A DNA stretch of 64,000 bases from Dryas octopetala (Eukaryota; Streptophyta; Magnoliopsida; Rosales; Rosaceae). How positions within the stretch are numbered: position 1 is the stretch's first letter; every line of letters starts with the position of its first letter. The notes under the pieces are model-generated. The model was not told where the DNA came from, made no database searches, and saw nothing but the letters and a program-made list of their open reading frames with translations. Below, piece by piece: positions 46,792 through 57,353 of this stretch. Location of the stretch: assembly GCA_963921425.1 (NCBI GenBank), contig OY992833.1:1118501-1182500 (forward strand), written 5' to 3'. The position numbers were made by a program, and so were the translations under genes.

Positions 46792-49700
46792 ATGAACAAT
46801 GTTGCCCACCCACAAGCAGATGGCGCAGATCTGTCAGTTCCTATTTGCAACTCCCTTCTTTCAACTGGTTTTCAAAATTCTTGGATCTTAGACAGTGGAG
46901 CTACAGATCATATCACATCTCAATCATCCATTTTGCAAAATCCAACATCACCTACACGTTTTCTACCCGTTCATTTACGCACTGGAGATAAGGCCAATAT
47001 ACATTATGTTGGTTTAGTTTCTTTTGGTCCTAATTTTTCTTTAGAAAATGTTCTTTGTATTCCATCTTTTCAAGTCAATTTAATATCAATCAGTAAACTA
47101 ACACAATCTTTGAATTGTTGTGTTCTTTTCTTTCCAGATTTTTGCCTTTTACAGGATTTGACAACGAGGAAGATGATTGGGTTAGGTAAACGACGTGGCA
47201 ACCTTTACTACCTCACACCTATGGTGTCAAAACCAGCCATACATCATGTCTCCGCCTCCTACCATATATGGCATCAGTGTCTTGGTCACCTTTCATCTGC
47301 TCGTTCTAAATTTTTGTCTAAGTCTATTTCTATTCCTTTTAAGTCTCATCAGTCATGTGATGTTTGTCCATTGGCCAAACAAACACGCTTACCATTTGGT
47401 TTAAGTTCAATTTCTAGTTCTGAACCTTTTTCTTTAATACATTGCGATATTTGTGGACCACATAAAATTACTTCTCATACTGGTGCACGCTATTTCCTTA
47501 CTATTGTTGATGATTTTACTCGATGCACTTGGTTATTTTTGATGCGATGTAAATCTGAAACTCAATCTTTATTGAAATCATTCTTTGCCTTTGTTCAAAC
47601 TCAATTTGGTCGTACAATTAAAACTATTCGAGTTGACAATGGTAGCGAACTTTATTCTCTGCGACATTTTTTTAATGAGCAGGGAATTCTTTATCAACAT
47701 TCATGCGTCTACACACCTCAACAAAATGGTGTTGTGGAGCGCAAGCACTGACACATCATAGAGATCGTTTGTGCCCTTCGTTTTCAATCCTTGCTACCAT
47801 TATCTTTCTGGGGTGAGTGTGTTCTTATTGCCGTTTATTTAATAAATTGCTTACCCACTCCTTTTTTGTCAGGAAAGTCACCTTATGAGCTACTATATAA
47901 TCGTGCTCCCACTTATGATCACTTGCGTGTTTTTGGTTGTCTTTGTCATGCCACTAATGTTCATCCATCTCATAAGTTTGATGCTCGTGCTAGGCGTTGT
48001 GTATTTGTTGGGTATCCTTTTGGGCAAAAAGGCTATCGCCTTTATGACATTTCCACACAAAAGTTTTTTACTAGTCACGACGTCAAATTTCAGGAAAATG
48101 TCTTCCCTTTTGCTTCTGCTTCGCCTAATACATCAACCACTAGTCCGGTTTTTCCCTTGTCATCCATAGGCACCACCACTCTTCCTTCGCCATCGGAACC
48201 TGCAGTTGTGTCACCACCAATACCCTGTCTCACTAGCGTCTCCTATAGAACCTGTTTCACCAGCTTCTCCTATAGAACCTGTCTCACCAGCGTCTACAGA
48301 ACTTGTCTCAACAACATCTCCTATAGAACCTGTCTCACCAGCATCTTCTACATCCTCTCCTCATGTCATTCCCTCACCTACTCCTCCACCAGCACCACCA
48401 TTGCGTCATTCTACTCATGATTGTGAGGCACCTTTTTGGCACAAAGACTATCATGTCACTATCTCTCACGTTGCCTCGCCTACCCATACTCCGTCGTCGA
48501 CCTTGCTGTCTTCTCCCACTAAAGGTACTTGTTACCCACTTTCCAATTTTGTTTCATATGCTCGTCTATCACCTTCGCATCGTTCCTTTTTAGCACTTGT
48601 TTCAGAAACTGTGGAACCTTCTTCTTTTTTCAAGGCTGCGAATGATCCTAAGTGGCAACAAGCTATGGCTGCAGAAATTCATGCCTTGGAACAAAATCAT
48701 ACTTGGTCCCTTGTCCTTTTACCTCCTGGGCACCAACCTATTGGTTATAAATGGGTATATAAAATCAAATACAAGCCGGATGACACCATTGAACGCTACA
48801 AGGCCCACCTTGTTGCCAAAGGCTATACACAAGTTGAAGGAGTTGATTATCGTGAGACTTTTTCACCCACTGCCAAACTCACTACCTTTCACTACCTCTT
48901 AGCCATTGCCTCTTCTCGCAATTGGTCTCTTCATCAAATGGATGTTCAAAATGCCTTTTTACATGGCGATCTTGAAGAAGAAGTCTATAGGAGGAGAATC
49001 TAGTATGTCGACTGAACAAGTCTCTATATGGGCTTAAATAGGCATCTCGAAACTGGTTTTTCTAAATTTTCCACTGTTGTTCAAGCTGCTGGTTTTCAGC
49101 AGTCCAAATCAGATTATTCCTTATTTACTCGGAGAAACAGTCATTCTTTCACTGTTGTGTTAATTTATGTGGATGATGTTTTGATTACAGGGAATGATCC
49201 AAATGCCATTGACGAACTTAAAGTTTTTCTTCACAATCGTTTCCGAATTAAGGATCTTGGTGCACACAAATATTTTTTGGGTATTGAGGTAGCTCGCTCC
49301 AAGAAAGGCATATTTATCTCTCAAAGAAAGTATGCATTAGATATTCACCATGATGAAGGTCTTTTAGGAGCACGCCCATCCAAATTTCCTATGGAGCAAC
49401 ATTTGAAACTCACTTCTACAGATGGAGATTTGTTAGACAATCATTCTCGTTACAGGAGGTTGGTTGGGAGACTCATTTACGTCACAGTCACAAGGCTAGA
49501 CCTTATGTACTCTGTGCGAGTCCTTAGTCAATTTATGCAAAACCCAAGAAAGCCGCATTTAGAAGCAGTATTACGTGTACTGCGTTTTATAAAAGGATCT
49601 CTAGGTCAGGGTCTATTCTTTCCTGCACATAATGACCTTACATTAAAAGCCTATTGCGATTCTGATTGGGCAAGTTGTCCAACAACTAGAGGATCAACAT

Positions 49701-50110
49701 CTGGTTACTGTATCTTCCTTGGTAATTCCTTAATTTTCTGGAAGTCTAAAAAGCAAACTAATGTTGCCTGCTCTTCAGCCGAAGCAAAATACCGAGCCAT
49801 GGCAGCAACTTGTCGCGAACTCTCATGGTTGCGTTATATATAGCAGGATTTATAAATCAATCATGTCAAGCCAGCAACTTTATTTTGTGACAATCAAGCT
49901 GCACTTCACATAGCAGCAAATTATGTTTCCTTTAGAGGACAAAGCACATTGAGTTCGATTTTCATGTGGTGCGAGAAAAATTACAGGCAGGTTTGATTTC
50001 CACTGCCTTCATGCCTTCCTCTCTCCAAATTGCAGATATTTTCACTAAGGCGTTGGGAAAGGACAATTTTGAATTCATGGCTTGCAAGTTGGGACTTCAT
50101 GACATCCACT
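46792..50110 (+). pseudogene. Copia pol remnant (protease-integrase-RT-RNase H), broken
   Basis: Protease motif LDSGATDHIT lies at about 46888. The integrase zinc region WHQCLGHLS...CDVCPLAKQ is followed by core acidic motifs HCDICGPH, VDNGSEL and NGVVERKH. A TGA at 47749 then interrupts, and the same frame continues to about 48230, where a frameshift falls in a repeated proline/serine-rich linker. Reverse transcriptase starts near 48650 and reaches MDVQNAFLHGDLEEEVY. A TAG at about 49001 and an internal deletion follow. The catalytic YVDDV lies at 49166-49180, and RNase H motif YCDSDWASCPTTRGS follows. A TAG near 49842 and further shifts end the frame. Upstream, a short start (46699) hits a stop after 22 codons, so gag is essentially deleted. 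Confidence 0.9.
48226..48350 (+). repeat. In-frame tandem repeat in the Copia integrase-RT linker
   Basis: About four to five imperfect 24-bp units of CCTATAGAACCTGTCTCACC type encode repeated SPIEPVSPA. The repeat array is also where the pol frame shifts, consistent with replication slippage. Confidence 0.75.
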
Positions 50111-50127
50111 CTCCAACTTGAGGGAGG

Positions 50128-50353
50128 TGTTGAGAATTCAGAAATTAGACAAGATCCAATATCATAGGAGTAATTGAAGGCTTCTCTTTCTGCTGTAATC
50201 TTTCCTTACTTAAGTTCATCAATTCCCTTGATTGTAGAAACTGACTTGTTGACCAAGCCTAGAGTAGTCTATATAAAGTTTTATATACGTTTGTAATAGA
50301 TATAGAGTAATTCATATACTGAAGTTCTTCGTCACACCTTTTCCATTTTAACA
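50128..50353 (+). repeat. 3' LTR of the Copia element
   Basis: This is the 226-bp partner of the 5' LTR, preceded by the polypurine tract. Confidence 0.93.
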
Positions 50354-51205
50354 TGGAAAAACTGGAACTGCCTCTGCCTTTGAGAACATGACTTCGATTC
50401 TATATAGACATGCAATTCAGTATCTGCAAAGAATTTTAACACACTTAGATGAAAGGACAACAACCCCAGTTTCTCTAGAGGTTTTCAAATGCTACAGGAA
50501 TGCTAGCGATTGGAGGAAGCGTTGTGCAGCACTGTGTATGCTAGCAGTGATTGCAGACAAGTGGTCAACCGAAATGGTAATAGCTTTGTGCCTGACTGAC
50601 CTCATCTACGTATAATTAATGATCAATTAACATATATTGTGTCTATCTGTAAAAGATCAAAGATATATTACCTACATAGACCATATAAATTTTCTTTTTG
50701 TTTCTCTGTGTATTTGTATATCTGGCCTGATATTTTTGGGTTTAAGGTTTGTTAATGATAAATAAAGCTAGCAGCTTATCTCCTAACAGTTTGACCTATT
50801 TATGGTGTGTAATTTTCTATTTGCAACTTAGTATGTATGTAGTTTAGAAACTCAGGCATCCTGTAACTATTATTTCATGATCCTTAAATCTTGGTTTGTT
50901 TGTCAATCCATTCTATGACGGCAGGTATTGATGGAAAATTGTTTGGACCTACTTACAAAGTGTATCTTGAAGTCATTCCAAGATCCCCATCCTCTTGTTT
51001 GTTGGGCAGCTTTATATATTATGCAGCCTACAACCCTGGTCCGAGAAGTTCAAATTCAACATCATACAAGGGTTGTGCCTGCACTAGTTGCTGTGGCTTT
51101 AATGAAGGGAACATACCTTTTCCATTAATTTTTTGTGGATTGTTTAAATTTTTTCCCTTGGTTCTTTGCTTTTTCAAAAAGCAGAAGATTTCATGCTGTT
51201 ATTCA

Positions 51206-51933
51206 TAGAGGTGTAAACGAGCCGAGCCAAGCCGAATACCACCGTGCTCAAGCTTGGTTTGTTTTAAATTTTTCGAGCTTAAGCTTGGCTTGGCTTGGCT
51301 TGTTTCTTATACAAGCCGAGCTCGAACGAGCTAAAAAAAAAATCGAACCCGATACGAACTCGAGCTATATCGAGCTTATTCACATAATTTTATCAAAGAT
51401 ATTTTATTAGCTACTATTTTTTAAAAATATTAATTTCTATCGAACATTTTCTTTTTGAAAGCATTATAATATGTTAATTTAACTTAGAGTTAATATATAT
51501 TTTTAATTAAATTAGATAGGCATCAAAGACTTCTTTAAAACACCATATAAATGAATATGGTTTTCAAGAAATACAATTGTAACAAATAATTTCATCTAAA
51601 CATTGATAACTTATAACATTTGCAAAAATTCTCATTAAAAAAGAGACGTAAGGTAGTAGAAGTCTTCTAACCAAACAATACAAAAACAAAATAGGAAATA
51701 AAAATAGCAAGTCCTCATATAAGCTATGGAAAATGAGGTATGAAACATATAAACTAGAAAATACGAGCTACTCACGAGCTTTCCGAGCCGAACATACTAA
51801 AGCTCAAGCTTGGCTTGTTTCTTAAACGAGCGAGCTTCGACTTGGCTTGTATTTTTTCGAGTCGAGCAAACGAACCAAGCTCGAGTCGAACTCGATACGA
51901 ACTCGAGCTGTATCGATCCAATTTACAGCCCTA
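51206..51933. mobile_element. hAT-like non-autonomous element, 728 bp, inside the duplicated segment
   Basis: The element starts TAGAGGTGTAAA and ends TTTACAGCCCTA, a 12-bp inverted repeat with two mismatches. A perfect 8-bp duplication, GTTATTCA, flanks it (51198-51205 and 51934-51941). The parent intron at about 35860 has the empty site GTTCTTCA followed directly by TTTATTTTATATTTCC. The subterminal regions are dense in CGAGCC/GAGCTCGA-type units. No transposase frame is present. The empty site makes the boundaries secure. Confidence 0.92.
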
Positions 51934-52740
51934 GTTATTCATTTATTTTATATTTCCTACAGAAAATTGTTTTTGGTGGGGAACCTAGCAAACCAAATTA
52001 CAGACATATACCCTGTGCAGTTTTTTGGTAACAGTTTCTCCTTTTAAAAAATGAGTGCCTTTTTGTTATTTTGTATTTAATGTTCACTCCTTTATACGGT
52101 GGAGCTGGTTACAACAAATACACTTAATGATCTCATGCAATCTGTAGAATAATTTAACTCATAGGTCATCCTTGCCAGAAATCTGCTATGTTTCTTGAGA
52201 ATGCATTAGAACTGACATGTTAAGGTAGATCAATTTGGTGTTCGATATTTTGTTCTTTCTCCAGGAAACAGTAGCACACATGGATCAATATAAGTGGTCA
52301 TTCTCTTTTTCTGAAGGAAGGCAAGATTTGAAGATGCATTAGGATTTTAATCTTGTATTTTGTTTGGACATATTTAACTCAAATGAAAATCTAAAACATA
52401 CTTGTGGAGCCGAATGTGAATGCTGGAAAATTCCGAACTTAAAGAAATTATGTTAGGTGAAAAGAGGATGACTTGAACAATTTAATTTTTTTTTTTGGTT
52501 TCATTAAGAAGTGGAAATCTTCTACTAAATGTGGGGAATGCCTAGAAGTTGGATTGTATTTTGAATTACTTGTTTGTTATTTGAAAAAAAGTACTTTATC
52601 CTCTTTGAAGCCTTGGATTTATAGAATTAGATAAATGTTGAGCATTTCTTGAGAAGTGCAAACATTAGACTGGTTGTTTGTTTTGGTTTTTGAATTTGAT
52701 ATCTGCCATATTGACAATGATTAAGTAGTGGTATGTGTAA

Positions 52741-52814
52741 TTATTGAAACCCCAGGGGATGTATGTGAAAAGATGATAAACTTCAGGGGGTGTAAGTGTA
52801 ATTAACTCGTGTAA
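52741..52814. mobile_element. 74-bp insertion, MITE fragment
   Basis: Compared with the parent intron (about 36655-36675), the copy carries an extra 74 bp bounded by a direct GTGTAA (52735-52740 and 52809-52814). It includes AACTTCAGGGGGTGTAAGTG. The nature of the element is unknown. Confidence 0.6.
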
Positions 52815-52850
52815 CATTTGCCCAATAACATTTGTTTTGGTTTTCTATTT

Positions 52851-54480
52851 TCCCCAATAGCATGGCTAATTTCTTAGCACCTGGAGCCTCTGACCATTCT
52901 CCTGCTTTGGTCCATGGTGAATGGTGCTTGGTTTCCTAATTTCCCCAATAGCATGGCCAATTTCTTAGCACCTGGGGCCTCTGATCATTCTCCTGCTTTG
53001 GTCCATCTAGGCGTTCCTTTTGGTGGCAGAAAGACCTATTATTCCTTTTGTAATTCTCATGCTTGGAACACTATTGTCTATGGTTCTTTTTAATTTCAAG
53101 TTGCTATGAAATTGAAATTAATCAAAACTGAGTTGAAGAAGTTAATTCCCAGCTCTTGTGACCTTTCGCCTCCCCTAGGCGGGCTGGGCCTACGCACTGA
53201 CTTTTTGGCTTCCGTGCGGGTTTGGGCTGGGACCGATTATGGGCTTTGGGCTTTAGTTTTCTTCTTCTTTTCTTCCTGTTTTTGGGCTTTCCTCTTATTT
53301 TATTTTTGGGTTTTTTTTTTAATTAAAAGCCTACAAAATAAAAATAAACTAATTAATAAAAACTCATAAATTTCATGAAATTAATAAAACCTAATAAAAT
53401 CTAAAAAAATAAGATAAAAACTAATACAACCTAATAAATAGCTAGATAATTAAAATACTAAAATTGCGAAAACACAAGAACTAAAATATAAGATTTTGAG
53501 GATAAATAAATGTTCTAAAATGAGCTCAACTGGTTATTTAGGGGGACTTAGAGTCCAGTTCATTTTATGAGTCTTTCTTAAATTAAAACTAATAGCGATT
53601 TAGGGTTTTTAATCAAATCTTTTTATTTTTCTTCTTTGACGGTTTTATGTGATTCCGGAATTAAAACCTAACATGCAGTCTAGCTTACAAAGTCCACTTT
53701 ACACCCTAGGAAGGGAAATACCCTTTAAATCGGGAGAAATATCCTTCAAATCGATGAAGGACTTTATTATGAATTAAAAAGATTTTTTTATAAATTAAAA
53801 GGACTTTATTATGAATTAAATTTTTTTTTTATAAATTAAAGCACTTTATTATGAATTAAAAGGATTTTCTTATAAATTTTAAAATACTTCCAGTCTCCAT
53901 CTAAAAACTAGTTTTTTAAAAGATCTAAACCTAATTATCTCTCATATTTCTAATGACAATGCATCATCTATTTCTAATGACACTGCAGCATCTTTGAGCA
54001 ATAACTTTTCTGTTTAAGAGATTTGAGTTGTTTGCTTTGGAATGGATCCAAACAAATCCCCAAGCCCTGATGGTTTTAATACCCTTTTCTTTCAGCGTGC
54101 TTGGCCTATTATTGGTCATGACTTTATTTGCGCTGTGCAGGAATTCTTCTCTTCCAACCCCCTGCTTCAAGAGCTTAATGCTACTATCATCACCCTTGTC
54201 CCTACAATTCCTAACCCCTCCTCAATGAGTAACTTTCAGCCCATTTCTTGTTGTAATACCCTCTATAAAATCATCTCCAAGTTGCTAGCTACCCAAATTA
54301 AAAGAATTCTCCCATCATTCATCAATCTTGCTCGATCTGCTTTTGTGCCTGGTCACTGTATTGGTAATAACATTCTTCTTGTCCAAGAACTTTTCAGGAA
54401 CTACCATCTAAATAAAGACCCCCTAGATGTGCCGTTAAGGTTGATATCCTTAAGGCTTATGACACTTTGGATTGGAATTT
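52851..54480 (+). pseudogene. Decayed L1-type LINE (endonuclease and reverse transcriptase fragments)
   Basis: Near 52865-53080 the translation shows PGASDHSPALVHLGV, the SDH motif end of an APE-type endonuclease, partly duplicated in tandem (91-bp period, copies at 52851 and 52942). KLKLIKTELKKL at 53106 fits the linker before RT. From 54042 to about 54440 a clear non-LTR RT reads NKSPSPDGFNTLFFQRAWP, then NFQPISCCNTLYKIISKLLA and SAFVPGHCIGNNILLVQELF. Just before the catalytic region a frameshift near 54430 separates it from the KVDILKAYDTLDW motif. The block 53150-53930 between the parts is unrelated AT-rich sequence and is probably an insertion. The element is inactive. Confidence 0.85.
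53758..53880. repeat. AT-rich tandem repeat
   Basis: Imperfect units of ACTTTATTATGAATTAAA and TTTTTATAAATTAAA alternate about three times inside the sequence interrupting the LINE. Confidence 0.6.
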
Positions 54481-54620
54481 CCGGCTGCATACCCTTGCTG
54501 GAGAATAAGATATCAGTATTCTATTCAAAATTTCGGGTCCTAATTTGGATTCTGAACTTCAGGTCAGATTTAAGCCTTTTGAAGATTAAGATTGCAATAA
54601 AACCAATTCAAAATATAAGT

Positions 54621-54745
54621 AGCTAGATAACTTATTATAAGTGGAGAATACCAAATGGCATATGTTTGCATTAAAGAATTGAGAGCTAGATAACTTATTA
54701 TAAGTGGAGAATTGCAAATGGCATATGTTTGCATTACACATAAGT
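54621..54745. repeat. 63-bp tandem duplication
   Basis: Copies start at 54621 and 54684 with AGCTAGATAACTTATTATAA and differ at a few bases. They lie just after the LINE relic. Confidence 0.8.
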
Positions 54746-54779
54746 TGTCAAGTAGAATTACATGTACATCTATATTATG

Positions 54780-55828
54780 TTAGAACTTCTGGTTCTTTGA
54801 CAAGATTTTTATTTCGAGTTTTAACATAATTAGAACTTTAGGTTCTAAGATTTATTTTGAATTACAGTTTCAAGGTGATATTTGTACTTGAAACTTCAGG
54901 TTCGATGTTTAAGACTATAGGTCCATATGAATAAAATATTGTAAAGCTAACAATTAAAACAAGGAATTAAAAATAACAATGAAATTAAAACATAAATTTT
55001 AAAAACATGGCAATAAAATAGATCATGAAAACTTCTGGTTCCAACAAAGAAGAAGCCAATAAACTTGGGTCCTAATTTGCAAATTAATAAAGATTGAGGA
55101 ACTTCGGGTCCAGATTTGCATATAAAGATTGAGGAACTTCGGGCCCTCATTCAATTTTAAAATAATTGAAGAACTTCTAGCCCTCAATTATTTTGAAGAG
55201 GATTAAGGAACTTCTAGTCTTTAATCAATTAATTCGACAATCATATGAACTATATGAATTGAGGAACATCTAGCCCTCAATTATTTTGAAGAGGATTAAG
55301 GAACTTCTTGCCCTTAATTAATCAAAGAATCAAGGATTTTTTTTTTCTTCTAATCCTGATATTATTTGTGGGATCAAATAATTTTATCATAATATCTTTT
55401 GTGAGACAAAAGAATATCATAATATATAAGAGCATAAAATTTAATCATACCGATTTCAATCTCTTGATGATGTATAAAGTTGTGCAAGCAATTAACCATA
55501 TAGCAAGTCATCATAATGATTAATTTTGATCAACCCTCTCATTGCGTCCTTCCACCTAGCAATTAGATGAATCCAAAAGCATGTTAACATTAATACTCAT
55601 ATATACATACTGATCTAGACAACCTGAATGTATAAAAGCACAAGGCAATTAATATTCAATTTGCATTAAAGAATTGATCATGTGGTCAAAATCATTAGCA
55701 ATAGAGTAGTTAATATCCTATTTGTTAATAGTCATAAACCAAAACAATGTGAAAAACAATAATATAATATAAAAAAATAAATTAAATCTCATCTTTCTAT
55801 CAAAACTTCAAAAGAAAATAAGTTAAAA
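54780..55828. other. Non-coding region with a degenerate recurring phrase
   Basis: The phrase GAACTTCGGGTCC and variants such as GAACTTCTAGCCCTCAATTA recur at least eight times between 54785 and 55320. This suggests a decayed tandem or LTR-internal repeat. The remainder to 55828 is AT-rich with no gene seen. Confidence 0.5.
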
Positions 55829-56301
55829 GGGAAAATTTTTCAAACAGGACACATACTTGACACACGTTTGAGTTTGTATTATTGTAGGACATATATTTAC
55901 AGTTTGTGTTGTTTTGGGATAAACCGTCAGTTCCGTTAAAATTTCGTCCAAAATTAAGGACAATTTGGTCCTTTTTGTATATATATAATTTTTTTTAGAC
56001 AAAAAAAAAATAATCTATTTCTAGCTTAAAAAATATTAAAACTAAAAATTAAAAAGATTAATACTAAAATAAGTTAAAATATTTAAAACTAAAAGATATT
56101 AGAATTGAAAAATATTAAAACTAAACAAGATTAAAACTAAAAATATATTAAACAAGTTTGAAACTATAAACACAAAAAACCCAGAAATAAAAAAAAAGGA
56201 TTGAAGAGGGAGATGCAGATCGCACCCCCCCTTTTCACTCCGCCCCAACCACCTCCGGCAGTGGCTTTACTGCCGGCGACGACCCACCCTCCCCTCTCTT
56301 T

Positions 56302-56349
<48 letters not shown>

Positions 56350-56790
56350 TACTCGATGCGCAACTGCGCATCTTTCACACCTTTAGCCTTACTGCAAGTC
56401 TAAAGAAAGAAAAGAGCAAAGTCCACTTGCTATTCTCTTTATCCATTTCTCTCTCTATCATTCCTATCCATGTTTGCTCAAAGATGCAGACTCAAAGTCT
56501 CAAAATTTTATTTTGATTTGTGAATTTTTTTGACTTGATAGTTTATGTAGATTTCTGGTTTTGGAATAAAAATGAGAAAATATTCAAGGAAATAAAGATT
56601 TGCTCCATTTGCAAATTGAGGTTCAGATCTAATTATAATTCTTGGAAATTTCATAAATAAATTTATGTACATTGAAATTTCATCAATCTCTTAGAAAACT
56701 GAAAACCTTGAGAGAGAGAGAGAGAAAAAGAGACAGAGAGAGGAAGAGATGAAGAGAGAAATAGAGGGAGAGATGGAGAGAGAGAGAGAG

Positions 56791-56862
<72 letters not shown>

Positions 56863-57347
56863 GAGGGTGGGTCGTCGCCTGCGGGTAAGGCCACCGCCAG
56901 AGGTGGTTGGGGCGATCGCGATGTGCAGAGAAATAGAGAGAGAAAAAGGGGGGTGCGATCTGTAGAGAAAAAGAGACAGAGAGGAATAGAGAAATGGAGG
57001 GAGAAAGAGAGAGAGTGAGATAGAGGGGGAGGGGGAGGGGGAGGGGGAGGACCGGAGGTGGGTTGGGGCTGGGTGGAGAATGGGTGCGCTGGCATCTTGT
57101 TCTTCTTTCTTTTTTGTTTTAGTTTTAGTTCTTTTAATATATTTTGGTGAATTGTCCATTTTGTCCCATGAAAATAGGTCATGTGGGTGGCACATATCTA
57201 TTTTTAACGAAATTATTGACGGAGGTGACTGTTTGTCCCACAAAAATATAAATTGTAAATATATGTCCTAGACTAACATAAACTCAAACGTGTATCATAA
57301 AATAGGATTAACCTCAAAATACGTGCCATGAATGAAAAATTTTCCCT
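55829..57347. mobile_element. Large foldback element, 1.5 kb
   Basis: The left end GGGAAAATTTTTCAAACAGG pairs with the inverse right end GAAAAATTTTCCC. Further paired blocks are ACACGTTTGAGTTT with its inverse and GGACATATATTTACA with its inverse. TTAAAA flanks both sides (55823-55828 and 57348-57353), a possible but low-complexity target repeat. Inside is a second inverted repeat (about 56210-56310 against 56850-56960) with CACCTCCGGCAGTGGC-type GC-rich arms bounded by CT and GA microsatellites. The long frames in the microsatellites are low-complexity artefacts. Confidence 0.7.
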
Positions 57348-57353
57348 TAAAAC

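Larger units (their letters stand above)
46356..50353 (+). mobile_element. Copia LTR retrotransposon, structurally bounded, non-autonomous
   Basis: Two 226-bp LTRs (46356-46581 and 50128-50353) begin TGTTGAGAATTCAG and end TTTTAACA. They differ by about three substitutions by eye. A perfect 5-bp duplication, TGGAA, flanks the element (46351-46355 and 50354-50358). TGGTATCAGAGC follows the left LTR as the initiator-Met tRNA primer site, and a purine tract TTGAGGGAGG precedes the right LTR. The order protease, integrase, reverse transcriptase, RNase H is that of Copia. Most of gag is missing and pol is broken, so the element could have moved only with help. It sits inside the importin relic. 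Confidence 0.95.
45434..51090 (+). pseudogene. Importin-5-like (beta-karyopherin) pseudogene, split by a Copia element
   Basis: Importin-5 proteins are HEAT-repeat nuclear import receptors. The relic starts MEDKFSLDFQRLAFRVFNMS (45434), with a possible exon end at 45567. It resumes near 45619 with KATDLWCHLTPNNQ, then MATIRSLCIVLSDL and EWSELAGCLVK. Stops follow near 45880 and 46060, then LLRLPTTN, MLKPHVNDMVRQILIISEFA and LTEETKIFAEIFFLDL. The Copia element occupies 46356-50353. After it come MTSILYRHAIQYLQRI and WRKRCAALCMLAVIADKWST to a donor at 50577, and a further exon from 50925 with ENCLDLLTKCILKSFQDPHP and VQIQHHTRVVPALVA. The exon structure is retained, so it came from genomic DNA rather than a processed transcript. 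It covers only part of an approximately 1,100-residue protein and ends by running into glutathione reductase-derived sequence. Confidence 0.6.
51091..52822 (+). pseudogene. Duplicated segment of the glutathione reductase gene (exon 11 end to intron 12)
   Basis: This segment matches 35727-36675 at high identity. It includes the end of exon 11 (VALMKGT against VALMEGT), a slightly shortened intron 11, complete exon 12 (51963-52027, with [15 protein letters not shown]) and about 720 bp of intron 12. About 28 bp around the original exon 11 donor are deleted. The left end is fused to the importin relic at VPALVA/VALMKGT. The copy carries a 728-bp hAT-like insertion and a 74-bp insertion (52741-52814, flanked by GTGTAA) that the parent intron lacks, so those insertions came after the duplication. 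It cannot encode an enzyme. Confidence 0.92.

Noticed and set aside
51963-52027. A second functional glutathione reductase gene
   Set aside because: Only exon 12 and part of exon 11 are present, followed by intron sequence and a LINE.
56683-57243. Minus-strand frames of 160-190 codons made of Ser-Leu repeats
   Set aside because: They are translations of a GA/CT microsatellite inside a foldback element.
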